From Pullibacteroides sp964436335 (GTDB lineage Bacteria; Bacteroidota; Bacteroidia; Bacteroidales; P3), in NCBI GenBank assembly GCA_964436335.1, contig CAYTCD010000010.1, forward strand, positions 1 through 31,536: DNA of 31,536 bases, given 5' to 3'. Positions within the stretch are counted from its first letter, which is position 1. Each line of letters begins with the position of its first letter. The position numbers and the translations under genes were made by a program. This document shows, piece by piece, positions 24,094-31,536 of the stretch. The notes beneath the pieces are model-generated. The model did not search any database and was not told where the DNA came from. It saw nothing but the letters and a program-made list of their open reading frames with translations.

Positions 24094-25662
24094 ATGGAAA
24101 AAAAGGCCATTGTCGCAGGTGCCGGTCCTGCCGGACTGACCGCTGCATACGAATTGCTTGACAAAACCGGTATCCGGACCACCGTGTTGGAAGAAACCGG
24201 CCAAATCGGCGGCATTTCGCAAACGGTAAACTACAAAGGCAACCGCATGGATATTGGCGGACATCGTTTTTTTTCGAAGAACGATGAAGTAATGGCTTGG
24301 TGGCGCCGTATCATGCCCTTGCAAGGAAAACCGGCCCTGGATGATGTTCTCTTAAATAAAACGGGCAAAGAATACGCTCCCGGCGGCCCGAATCCCGCCG
24401 AGGAAAACCGCGTGATGCTGATACGCGAAAGGGTGTCACGCATTTTCTATCTGCGCAAGTTTTTCGACTATCCCATTTCGCTCAAGTGGCAGACTTTCGC
24501 CAACATGGGGTTGGCGCGGACCTTCAAGGCAGGCTTCGGTTTCTTGCGGGCTTCCTTATGCAAACGCCCCGAAACCTCGTTGGAAAACTTCTACATCAAC
24601 CGCTTCGGAAAACCGCTCTACAAGATGTTTTTTGAAGACTACACGCAAAAGGTGTGGGGTATCCATCCCTCCGAACTGGGTGCGGACTGGGGGTCGCAAC
24701 GGGTCAAAGGGCTTTCGGTGGCGGCTATTTTGAAAGACGTGCTTTCCAAGCCTTTCCGCAAAAAGAATCTGGATCAGAAAAAAGTGGAAACCTCCCTCAT
24801 CGAGCAATTCATCTATCCCAAATTCGGTCCCGGACAACTGTGGGAAACCGTGGCCGAAGAAGTAAAGGCCAAAGGCGGCCAAGTGTTGCTGCAAAACAAA
24901 GTATGCGGTGTTTGTGTAGAAAACAACCGTGTGGTGGCGGTAGAAGTGGAGGAAAACGGACAGCTTAAACGCATGGACTGCGATTACTTTATTTCTTCCA
25001 TGCCTTTGCGCGATTTGGTGGCGGCCATCAAGGGGGTGGATATTCCCGAAGACGTGCGCTCCATTGCGGCTGCGCTTCCCTACCGCGATTTCATTACCGT
25101 GGGCGTGCTGGTAAAGAAACTGAAAATCGAAAACCAGACCAAGATAAAGACGTATCAAAAACGCATTCCGGACACATGGATTTACGTGCAGGAAAGGGAT
25201 GTGAAGGTGGGCAGACTCCAAATCTTCAACAACTGGTCTCCCTATATGGTAGAAGATTACGAAAACTCCCTGTTTATCGGCATGGAATACTTCTGCACCG
25301 AAGGCGACACGCTCTGGAACATGGAAGAAAAAGACTTTATCCGCATGGCGGTGGATGAACTGGAAAAAATCCATGTGCTGGACAAACAAGATGTGCTGGA
25401 CGCCACCCGTATCAAAATCAAGAAAGCATATCCCTCCTACTACGGCTCTTATTACCGTTTGGACAAGGTAAAGACCTGGCTTGACCAAATCGAAAACCTC
25501 TACTGCATAGGCCGTAACGGACAGCACCGCTACAACAATATGGACCACTCCATGCTCACCGCCATGGAAACCGTAAAGAATATCGCCAAGGGTAAAACAG
25601 GCAAAGAAAACATCTGGGCGGTGAACACCGAAGAAGAATACCACGAGACCAAAAAGCGATAG
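24094..25662 (+). CDS. FAD-dependent oxidoreductase, UDP-galactopyranose mutase/amine oxidase-like
   Basis: This is a 522-residue cytoplasmic flavoprotein. The dinucleotide fold GAGPAG (9-14) is followed by the FAD ribose Glu in VLEETGQIGG, and GGHRFFSKND continues the FAD site. The C terminus has YCIGRNGQHRYNNMDHSMLTA, the flavin-facing motif shared with UDP-galactopyranose mutase and protoporphyrinogen oxidase-like enzymes. Those relatives act on nucleotide sugars or lipid-linked intermediates, and the neighbours (GtrA upstream, GT-C enzyme downstream) favour a sugar substrate, but the substrate cannot be read from sequence. The frame extends upstream to 23866, overlapping gtrA. The ATG at 24094 opens directly into the Rossmann fold (MEKKAIVAGAGPAG) and is the clear start. 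Confidence 0.85.
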   Translation: MEKKAIVAGAGPAGLTAAYELLDKTGIRTTVLEETGQIGGISQTVNYKGNRMDIGGHRFFSKNDEVMAWWRRIMPLQGKPALDDVLLNKTGKEYAPGGPNPAEENRVMLIRERVSRIFYLRKFFDYPISLKWQTFANMGLARTFKAGFGFLRASLCKRPETSLENFYINRFGKPLYKMFFEDYTQKVWGIHPSELGADWGSQRVKGLSVAAILKDVLSKPFRKKNLDQKKVETSLIEQFIYPKFGPGQLWETVAEEVKAKGGQVLLQNKVCGVCVENNRVVAVEVEENGQLKRMDCDYFISSMPLRDLVAAIKGVDIPEDVRSIAAALPYRDFITVGVLVKKLKIENQTKIKTYQKRIPDTWIYVQERDVKVGRLQIFNNWSPYMVEDYENSLFIGMEYFCTEGDTLWNMEEKDFIRMAVDELEKIHVLDKQDVLDATRIKIKKAYPSYYGSYYRLDKVKTWLDQIENLYCIGRNGQHRYNNMDHSMLTAMETVKNIAKGKTGKENIWAVNTEEEYHETKKR

Positions 25663-25663
25663 G

Positions 25664-26152
25664 ATGAAAAGAAAAATCCTGTACAATCTGATCGGATTGC
25701 TGGCCGCCTTGGCGATTTGCTATGGTTGCCGCCAAACATCCGGATATAGGGATACATTTTACATTGTGGAAGGCGATTATCATTTTGCCTGCCGAAACAA
25801 AAACCTTCCCCTCGAAGACCGTTATGCCGCACGAATGGGTGGTCTCTACACGTTTTTCCGCTACGTGCGGGAAAATACCCCCGAAGATGCCGTTATCTAT
25901 CTTCCCGGCGCAAGCGTTTTTACACAACACATGTGGAGCGAATTCTTTTATTCCTACCATTGCGCAAACAAAATCTTCGCCACCCGGTTTCTCTATCCCA
26001 GAAAAGTGGTTACCGCCCTTGAGTATGCTCAATACGGTTCTTTCTTGCCTTTAACGCACGTGATTGTTATCGGCAACGATAACAATCACATCTTGCCCTA
26101 TAAAGTAGGCGACACAACCTGTGCGGTTTTTCCCATAAACAAAGAAATCTGA
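25664..26152 (+). CDS. Small membrane-anchored periplasmic protein of the GT cassette
   Basis: This is a 162-residue protein beginning 1 base after the oxidoreductase stop. Residues 5-22 are hydrophobic (ILYNLIGLLAALAICYGC), an anchor or signal. The Cys at 22 is not preceded by a standard lipobox (C-Y-G-C). The rest is soluble, with FRYVRENTPEDAVIYLPG, a segment typical of the periplasmic C-terminal domains of ArnT/PMT-type GT-C enzymes, where NTPxDAV precedes a strand. I do not recognise a named family. It may be the detached soluble half of the neighbouring GT-C protein, which starts 1 base after it (inference). Confidence 0.6.
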   Translation: MKRKILYNLIGLLAALAICYGCRQTSGYRDTFYIVEGDYHFACRNKNLPLEDRYAARMGGLYTFFRYVRENTPEDAVIYLPGASVFTQHMWSEFFYSYHCANKIFATRFLYPRKVVTALEYAQYGSFLPLTHVIVIGNDNNHILPYKVGDTTCAVFPINKEI

Positions 26153-26153
26153 A

Positions 26154-28466
26154 ATGATGACATTCGGCTTATTACTTGATTTCTTCATCGGGTTTTCATG
26201 CTTGTTGTTCCTCAACAAGCAAAACGTTTTGAGTTGGCAGGAGATCATCGGACTGTCGTTTCCCGGCGGCATTGCCCAAATCGTGTTCGCCATGCTGATT
26301 TTAGACTGGACCGGCATCCCGTTGACCTGTCTTTCGGTTTCTTTATCAGCAGGGATTCTCATCCTTTTCTGGAACGGACTTTTCTTTGCCTTTCACCGTC
26401 CACTGCCGTCCATTACATTTAAAAAACCGCATTGGAACTGGATAAATCTGGCATGGTGCGTATTTTTCGGGGCGGTGGTTTACATAGCCTACATCAACTT
26501 TCAAAACACCCTTTACTATCCTTTCTTTCCCCACAAAGAGATAGACAGCATCAGTGGATACGAAACCATCGGATATATGGTTTCACAAGAACATACCTTG
26601 CGGCGGTTGGCCATCTTCCGACCCGAAGAAAGCCCTTTGATGCGGGTTCCCACCAGTTATATCGGTTATGCGCCTTTGACTCAACTTTCGTTTGCCTATA
26701 TCCGCCTGTTTGGTTCCGAAACGGCGAAAGCCATTCCCGCCTTTATGTTCATTTCGTTTTTATTGGCTTTTTATGGATTGGTTAAACGGAATTCCAATAA
26801 TCTGAGTGCCATTCTCGCCACGTTTTTTACCATGATTACGCCCAGCTTGCTGGAAATGACATTCGGTTCCATGACCAACGCGCCACACATTATATTCACC
26901 TCGTTAGGAATTATTTACGGGTTAAATTATATTACCCGGAAACATCAGGGGATTCACCATCCGTGCTTTTTATGGCTAAGCGCCTGGTTTCTCTCGGCCA
27001 GCGTTTTGACCCGTAGCGACGGCATTGTGTTTCCTTGTGCCTTGGGAATGATTCTTCTGTATGAATGTATTCGGAAGCGGGTATCCGTCAGGCCGTTCTT
27101 AATTTGGACCTTTTCCATTCTGGGCGTGCTTGTCTTTTGGGCGTTTTTCCGGAAAACAGGAGATATGGCTACCGAAAACTTCTTCATCAAACACTTCTTT
27201 ATCGATGCTCCCCGGATTCAAAAAATTGTAAAAACCACCTTCAAACTGTTGTTTCAGACAAAACTTTACGGTTGGACTTTTTATTTCTTCGCGGCAACTT
27301 TGTTGGCAGAACTCTTTTTTGTCTTCAAAAAGAAAGCCTCCCTGCTGAACTTTATCGTTCCCGCCTTGGCCTTAGGTCTTTATTTTATATTGCTTTACCA
27401 TATGGATTATTCCGTTTGGGCTCCCCTCGAGGCCGTTCTGCTGGATTCGGCCATGCGCGTTTACCTTTGTCTGGTACCTTTAGCCTGGTTTGCCGTCTTT
27501 TCTTCGTATAGCCTAACGTTGCTCAAAAAAATTGAAAATGGTCTGTCGTTGATAAAATGCAGCTGTTGGTTGCCCTTGTTGTTCCTGATGCCGGTATTGA
27601 TGTCTTGCAGCGACAATAAAAAACTTGAAAAACAAGATGTTTTCTATACGGCAGAAGATTTGAAAATCGGCGATTACTTTTATCAGGACGGTACTTGGAG
27701 CGATGGTGGATTACGTGCCGTCTATGCCGACGGTTCCTACCGGATGGAAGAAAAAATCCCGCTGCCGGTAGAAGACAAGCGGGTTATCGGCATTGTTTTT
27801 CAAACCGACACCAACCGAATCGGCCAAGCCGAAAAAGAAGCCTTACGACAGGCCGGAGTCTCACACCCGCACGGATTGGTGATGGCGGTTAAAAACGCCA
27901 ATAACGACAAGACTTGCTGTTGGGGTAACTGGGGCCGTTGGCGCTGGTATAAAAATCCGAAAACATTTCGAAAAAAAGAATGTTTTGAGGATATAAGCGG
28001 ATTAGGCAATCAAAAACACATAGAACAGAACAAACCTGAAAATTACAATGATAAATATACCGCTTTGGCACTGGCAAAAAGCTTTCAACCCATTGACAGT
28101 CTAGGCGCTCCTGCCAATACAAGCGGTTGGTTTCTTCCCAGTATAGGCCAATGGTGGGATATCTGTCAGCATCTTGGCGGAGTTGCCGTTCTGGGTGAAA
28201 CCGAAGAACAAAACAGCCGTGCCTCAGGTTCCCTGTTCTGGTATGGACAAAAAGGCATCTGCGATAAACTGAACGCCTGGATGCAAAACATAGCCCCGGC
28301 CGAAAAACATCTTTTCAAGCATCCTTTCGACCTTTACTGGACCTCTTCCGATTATGACCACCGGAGAGTTCGCTATGTGGCACTGATAAATGATTACGGC
28401 TACCTGTACATGGAATGGGGAGACAAGCCTTACCGCCACCACGTGCGTTGCGTATTGGCCTTCTAA
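26154..28466 (+). CDS. GT-C type membrane glycosyltransferase fused to a FISUMP/DUF1566-like domain
   Basis: This is a 770-residue chimeric product. Residues 1-466 carry about eleven hydrophobic segments. The first large loop contains the ExD pair KEIDS (128-132) and then YIGYAPLTQLSF, the layout of GT-C enzymes that use polyprenyl-phosphate sugars. Residues 467-485 (IKCSCWLPLLFLMPVLMSC) look like a lipoprotein signal with a lipobox LMSC at Cys485. After this the chain (GDYFYQDGTWSDGGL, FLPSIGQWWDICQHLGG, YWTSSDYDHRRVRYVA, HVRCVLAF) matches the FISUMP/DUF1566-like domain of Bacteroidetes lipoproteins. A TTG at 27549 would start a separate 305-residue lipoprotein. Whether one or two proteins are made is open. 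Confidence 0.72.
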   Translation: MMTFGLLLDFFIGFSCLLFLNKQNVLSWQEIIGLSFPGGIAQIVFAMLILDWTGIPLTCLSVSLSAGILILFWNGLFFAFHRPLPSITFKKPHWNWINLAWCVFFGAVVYIAYINFQNTLYYPFFPHKEIDSISGYETIGYMVSQEHTLRRLAIFRPEESPLMRVPTSYIGYAPLTQLSFAYIRLFGSETAKAIPAFMFISFLLAFYGLVKRNSNNLSAILATFFTMITPSLLEMTFGSMTNAPHIIFTSLGIIYGLNYITRKHQGIHHPCFLWLSAWFLSASVLTRSDGIVFPCALGMILLYECIRKRVSVRPFLIWTFSILGVLVFWAFFRKTGDMATENFFIKHFFIDAPRIQKIVKTTFKLLFQTKLYGWTFYFFAATLLAELFFVFKKKASLLNFIVPALALGLYFILLYHMDYSVWAPLEAVLLDSAMRVYLCLVPLAWFAVFSSYSLTLLKKIENGLSLIKCSCWLPLLFLMPVLMSCSDNKKLEKQDVFYTAEDLKIGDYFYQDGTWSDGGLRAVYADGSYRMEEKIPLPVEDKRVIGIVFQTDTNRIGQAEKEALRQAGVSHPHGLVMAVKNANNDKTCCWGNWGRWRWYKNPKTFRKKECFEDISGLGNQKHIEQNKPENYNDKYTALALAKSFQPIDSLGAPANTSGWFLPSIGQWWDICQHLGGVAVLGETEEQNSRASGSLFWYGQKGICDKLNAWMQNIAPAEKHLFKHPFDLYWTSSDYDHRRVRYVALINDYGYLYMEWGDKPYRHHVRCVLAF

Positions 28467-28467
28467 C

Positions 28468-29835
28468 TCAGCACTCTCCGCCCGTGCAGGAGAGAATGCA
28501 GTCCTGGCAGGCCTGCAACTGGCCGCTGAAACGTTTCTTCACCAAAGAAGTGAGCCATAGGCGCAGTTCTTCCACGCCGATTTCCCTGAGGATTTCATCG
28601 GCATAGGCACGCATCAGAAGCCGCCGCGCCGATTCGGCGGAGATGCCGCGGCACCGCATGTAAAAAAGCGCGTCTTCGTCGAGTTGCCCCACCGTAACGC
28701 CGTGGTTGCACTGCACATCATCGGCGTAGATTTCAAGATAAGGCTTGGCGTAGGCCTGCGCCTTGGGCGAAACCAAGAGGTTGCGGCACGACTGGTAGGC
28801 TTCGGTCTGCTGCGCCTGCGGACTTACGAAAACATGCCCTTTAAAGTAGGCTTGCGCCGAATCGTCCATCACGCCCTTGAATAGCTCGCGGCTGTAGGTC
28901 CGTGGCGCCACATGGTTTATCTTTACTTGGTTGTCGGTTTTCTGCTCCCGGTCTTGCAGGTACAGCCCGAACACTTCGGCATGCGCTTTGGGTTCCAAAA
29001 GGTTTATTTCGGTATTGTTCTGCGTGATGCCGCCGTTGAGCGTCATGCGGTGCAGGTTCAGATGCGCTCCCGCCTGCAAGTTGGCTTGGATATGGTGGAA
29101 AATCTTGCAACGGTCTCCCACGTTCTGCATCTGTATGAATTCCAGACGGGCTTCCGCCTGCAGATGGATTTCGGTCAGGGCGTTGGCCAGGATATCGGCC
29201 TGGGGATGGCTGTCGGTGCAGTGCACCAGGCTCAGGGACGCCCCTTTCTCCAACAGCATCAGGCAATGGGGTTGCAGAAAAAGCGGCTCGTTGCCCAGGC
29301 AGAGGTTCACAATTTGCAAAGGCTTGTCCAAATGGCAGCCGGCGGGCAGATACACCACCAGGGTTTCAGGGGCAAGCTCGCGGTTGAGTCGGGCAAACGG
29401 CAGGGTGTCGGGTTCGCGGATGGCCTTGGCGAAATCGGCGGTGCGGCGAATCTTGCCGCTCTCCGGTTCGGCTTCTTTTTCGGTAAAGAACGCCTGTATC
29501 CTTTCGCTTTCGGCCGGGGAAAGGTCTTTGAGACGGCATACGCAGGGCGTGTTGCCCAAGGCGGCTTTCTTATCGGGAAAAAGCAGGTTCCTGCCAGCCG
29601 GGGCCGCCACAAAACCGTTGCACACCGAAACGCGGTGCGTGTCTAAATCCTTGATGTCGCAACGGAATTCCTGCGGCAGCCCGTCTCCGGAAAGAGGCAT
29701 CTTGCGCTGTAAAAAATCGTTTGCCGCCAGTTCCTTCCACAGCGAAATATGTTGGGCGAACATTCCGCGCCCCGCCGGAATGCGGCTTTTGGCCGATGCC
29801 GCCCACTGTTTGAGCATGTCCTTTGTGTTCTGCAT
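28468..29835 (-). CDS. sufD: Fe-S cluster assembly protein SufD
   Basis: SufD is the partner of SufB in the SufBC2D scaffold that builds Fe-S clusters in the cytoplasm. The 455-residue protein has a variable helical N terminus and the right-handed beta-helix core, with LVVYLPAGCHLDKPLQIV, FKGHVFVSPQAQQTEAYQS and NLLVSPKAQAYAKPYLEIYADDVQCNHGVTVGQLDEDALFY, all typical SufBD motifs. The C terminus adds cysteines at 443, 446, 450 and 455. The start at 29835 lies 12 bases after sufC, and the stop lies 1 base from the convergent stop at 28466. No hairpin terminator is visible between the two convergent genes. Confidence 0.96.
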   Translation of the reverse strand: MQNTKDMLKQWAASAKSRIPAGRGMFAQHISLWKELAANDFLQRKMPLSGDGLPQEFRCDIKDLDTHRVSVCNGFVAAPAGRNLLFPDKKAALGNTPCVCRLKDLSPAESERIQAFFTEKEAEPESGKIRRTADFAKAIREPDTLPFARLNRELAPETLVVYLPAGCHLDKPLQIVNLCLGNEPLFLQPHCLMLLEKGASLSLVHCTDSHPQADILANALTEIHLQAEARLEFIQMQNVGDRCKIFHHIQANLQAGAHLNLHRMTLNGGITQNNTEINLLEPKAHAEVFGLYLQDREQKTDNQVKINHVAPRTYSRELFKGVMDDSAQAYFKGHVFVSPQAQQTEAYQSCRNLLVSPKAQAYAKPYLEIYADDVQCNHGVTVGQLDEDALFYMRCRGISAESARRLLMRAYADEILREIGVEELRLWLTSLVKKRFSGQLQACQDCILSCTGGEC

Positions 29836-29847
29836 GGTTCCTGCCGC

Positions 29848-30603
29848 TTATTTGTCGGTAACGTCCTTGAGCCAGTCGTAGCCCTTCACTTCGAGTTCCT
29901 TGGCCAGTTCCTTGGTGCCGGTCTTCACAATCTTTCCGTCGGCCAGCACGTGCACGAAATCGGGCACGATATAGTCCAAAAGCCGCTGGTAGTGCGTGAT
30001 GACCACTACGGCGTTGTCTTTATTAGCCAACTTGTTGACTCCGCCGGCCACGATACGGAGGGCGTCGATGTCGAGCCCAGAATCGGTTTCGTCGAGGATG
30101 GCCAGTTCCGGCTGGAGCATCGCCATCTGGAATATCTCGTTCTTTTTCTTCTCGCCGCCCGAAAAGCCTTCGTTCACGCTGCGGTTGGCCAGTTTGTCGG
30201 TCATGCCCACCAGGGCCTGCTTTTCTTCCATGTATTTCATGAAAGCGAAGGTGTCCATCGGATCCAACCCCTTGTATTTGCGCTGTTGGTTCACCGCCGC
30301 GCGCATAAAGGAAGTGATGCTCACCCCGGGAATCTCCACCGGGTACTGGAAGCCCAGAAAAATGCCCTCGCAGGCGCGTTCCTCCACGTTCAGGTCGAAC
30401 AGGTTCTTGCCCTTGTAGTTGATTTGGCCGCCGTCCACCTTGAACATTTCCTTTCCGGCGATAACCGAGGCCAGCGTGCTTTTGCCGTTGCCGTTGGGCC
30501 CCATGATGGCGTGGATTTCGCCCCGGTTCACGTTGAGGTTCACGCCTTTGAGAATCTGCTTTCCGTTGATGGAAGCGTGTAAATCTTTTATTTCGAGTAA
30601 CAT
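29848..30603 (-). CDS. sufC: Fe-S cluster assembly ATPase SufC
   Basis: SufC is the ABC-type ATPase that drives the SufBD scaffold. The 251-residue protein has Walker A GPNGNGKST, the SufC-type signature SGGEKKKNE, and Walker B LAILDETDSGLD, with VVVITHYQRLLDYIVPD carrying the switch His. The frame continues upstream to 30654 and into the sufB coding region. The ATG at 30603 opens with MLLEIKDLHASINGK, the normal start, and leaves a 40-base gap after sufB. It forms an operon with sufB and sufD. Confidence 0.97.
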   Translation of the reverse strand: MLLEIKDLHASINGKQILKGVNLNVNRGEIHAIMGPNGNGKSTLASVIAGKEMFKVDGGQINYKGKNLFDLNVEERACEGIFLGFQYPVEIPGVSITSFMRAAVNQQRKYKGLDPMDTFAFMKYMEEKQALVGMTDKLANRSVNEGFSGGEKKKNEIFQMAMLQPELAILDETDSGLDIDALRIVAGGVNKLANKDNAVVVITHYQRLLDYIVPDFVHVLADGKIVKTGTKELAKELEVKGYDWLKDVTDK

Positions 30604-30643
30604 GATATGTATTTTTCGGTTTGATTGATAAGCCACGGATTGA

Positions 30644-31536
30644 TTATCCGACACTGCCCTCCAGGCTCACGCTCAGCAATTTCTGCGCTTCGGCGGCAAA
30701 TTCCATGGGTAGCTGTTCCAACACGTCTTTGGCGTATCCGTTTACAATCAGGCTCACCGCGTCTTCTTCCGACAGACCGCGCTGACGGCAATAGAACAGT
30801 TTTTCTTCCGAGATCTTGGAAGTGGTGGCCTCGTGTTCCACCACGGCGGTGCGGTTCTGGCACTGGATGTCGGGCCAGGTGTGCGCCCCGCAGCGGTTGC
30901 CCATCAGCAACGAGTCGCAGCGCGAGAAATTGCGCGCCCCTTCGGCCGCCGGCATGATCTTTACCAGCCCCCGGTAGGAATTTTGGCTCTCTCCGGCCGA
31001 AACGCCCTTGGAAACAATCGTGCTGGAGGTGTTTTGCCCGATATGGATCATCTTGGTGCCAGTATCGGCTTGCTGGTGGTTGTTGGTTACCGCCACCGAG
31101 TAGAACTCGCCCGTGCTGTGGTCGCCCTTGAGGATGATGGAAGGATATTTCCAGGTAATGGCGCTGCCGGTCTCCACCTGTGTCCACGAAAGCTTGGCGC
31201 GCGAACCCTTGCAGATGCCGCGTTTGGTAACGAAATTGTAGATGCCGCCCCGGCCTTCCTTGTCGCCCGGATACCAGTTCTGCACCGTGGAGTATTTTAC
31301 TTCGGCATCCTTGAGCACCACGATTTCCACCACGGCGGCATGGAGCTGGTTCTTGTCGCGCATGGGGGCCGTGCAGCCTTCCATATAGCTTACGTAAGCC
31401 CCTTCGTCGGCAATGATGAGCGTGCGCTCGAACTGCCCGCTTTCCTTGGCGTTGATGCGGAAATACGACGAGAGTTCCATCGGGCACCGCACCCCTTTGG
31501 GGATATAGACGAAACTGCCGTCGCTGAACACCGCCG
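30644..31536 (-). CDS. sufB: Fe-S cluster assembly protein SufB, 5' part outside the window
   Basis: SufB is the scaffold subunit that holds the nascent Fe-S cluster. The C-terminal 297 residues or so are present; the frame is open at the right edge, so the true start lies outside. Motifs include YIPKGVRCPMELSSYFRIN, EGCTAPMRDKNQLHAAVVEI, TVQNWYPGDKEGRGGIYNF, and SRCDSLLMGNRCGAHTWPDIQCQN with the conserved Cys implicated in cluster building. It ends LSVSLEGSVG. It is the first gene of the sufBCD order in this window; its promoter is not visible. Confidence 0.96.
   Translation of the reverse strand, partial: AVFSDGSFVYIPKGVRCPMELSSYFRINAKESGQFERTLIIADEGAYVSYMEGCTAPMRDKNQLHAAVVEIVVLKDAEVKYSTVQNWYPGDKEGRGGIYNFVTKRGICKGSRAKLSWTQVETGSAITWKYPSIILKGDHSTGEFYSVAVTNNHQQADTGTKMIHIGQNTSSTIVSKGVSAGESQNSYRGLVKIMPAAEGARNFSRCDSLLMGNRCGAHTWPDIQCQNRTAVVEHEATTSKISEEKLFYCRQRGLSEEDAVSLIVNGYAKDVLEQLPMEFAAEAQKLLSVSLEGSVG

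Noticed and set aside
24556..25686. 376-codon minus-strand frame across the FAD oxidoreductase
   Set aside because: Antisense shadow with His/Phe/Val-rich nonsense sequence; the plus-strand gene has clear FAD motifs.
25664..25740. Lipoprotein signal on the 162-residue protein
   Set aside because: The residues before Cys22 (C-Y-G) do not fit the lipobox consensus, so a plain anchor or signal is as likely.
29749..30582. 277-codon plus-strand frame opposite sufC
   Set aside because: Complement of sufC codons; no start context or domain.

Overview
The window reads as chromosomal DNA from a Bacteroidota bacterium, most likely order Bacteroidales. Three secreted proteins end in type IX secretion (T9SS) type A sorting domains. 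Several promoter candidates match the Bacteroidetes -7 consensus TAnnTTTG. Lineage-typical families are present (DUF5606, DUF4834, a Porin_O_P-like barrel, ATP-dependent PEP carboxykinase, SufBCD). I cannot fix the genus. No tRNA, rRNA, insertion sequence, phage gene or CRISPR array was seen.

Layout. 1-3926 (minus): a housekeeping operon in the order DUF5606, pyrK, pyrD, rnr, with rnr running off the left edge. 3946-12497 (minus): three T9SS cargo genes (an endonuclease I-type nuclease, a modular adhesin-like protein and an M6 metalloprotease), with a GT2 glycosyltransferase and miaA between the second and third. 12545-14792 (plus): prs, rplY (L25) and rpmH (L34), each with its own promoter, plus two strong intrinsic terminators. 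The 14250-14571 spacer holds a terminator, a doubtful 35-codon membrane peptide frame and the rpmH promoter. 14801-18399 (plus): DUF4834, YitT-type membrane protein, outer membrane porin, a two-unit palindromic intergenic element, and a nucleoside-recognition/gate membrane protein. 18457-23602 (plus): pckA, then a 1166-residue envelope protein combining a pseudo-gluzincin domain, a beta-propeller and an outer membrane barrel. 23596-28466 (plus): a four-gene envelope glycan cassette (GtrA, FAD oxidoreductase, small anchored periplasmic protein, GT-C enzyme fused to a lipoprotein-like domain). 28468-31536 (minus): sufD, sufC and sufB, with sufB truncated at the right edge.

How the genes relate. 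PyrD and PyrK form the NAD-linked dihydroorotate dehydrogenase, and Prs makes the PRPP that the next pyrimidine step consumes, although it is transcribed separately. The nuclease and the M6 protease share one chitobiase-like module and the same export tail, so they look like surface or extracellular degradative enzymes of one system. The GtrA cassette looks like a lipid-linked sugar pathway: flip a polyprenyl sugar, modify a nucleotide sugar or lipid-linked intermediate, and transfer it outside the membrane.

The points most worth a second look are the GT-C/lipoprotein fusion at 26154-28466, the tandem palindromic element at 17099-17215, the inactivated protease domain at the start of the 20102-23602 gene, and the terminator that ends only 8 bases before the DUF4834 start codon.
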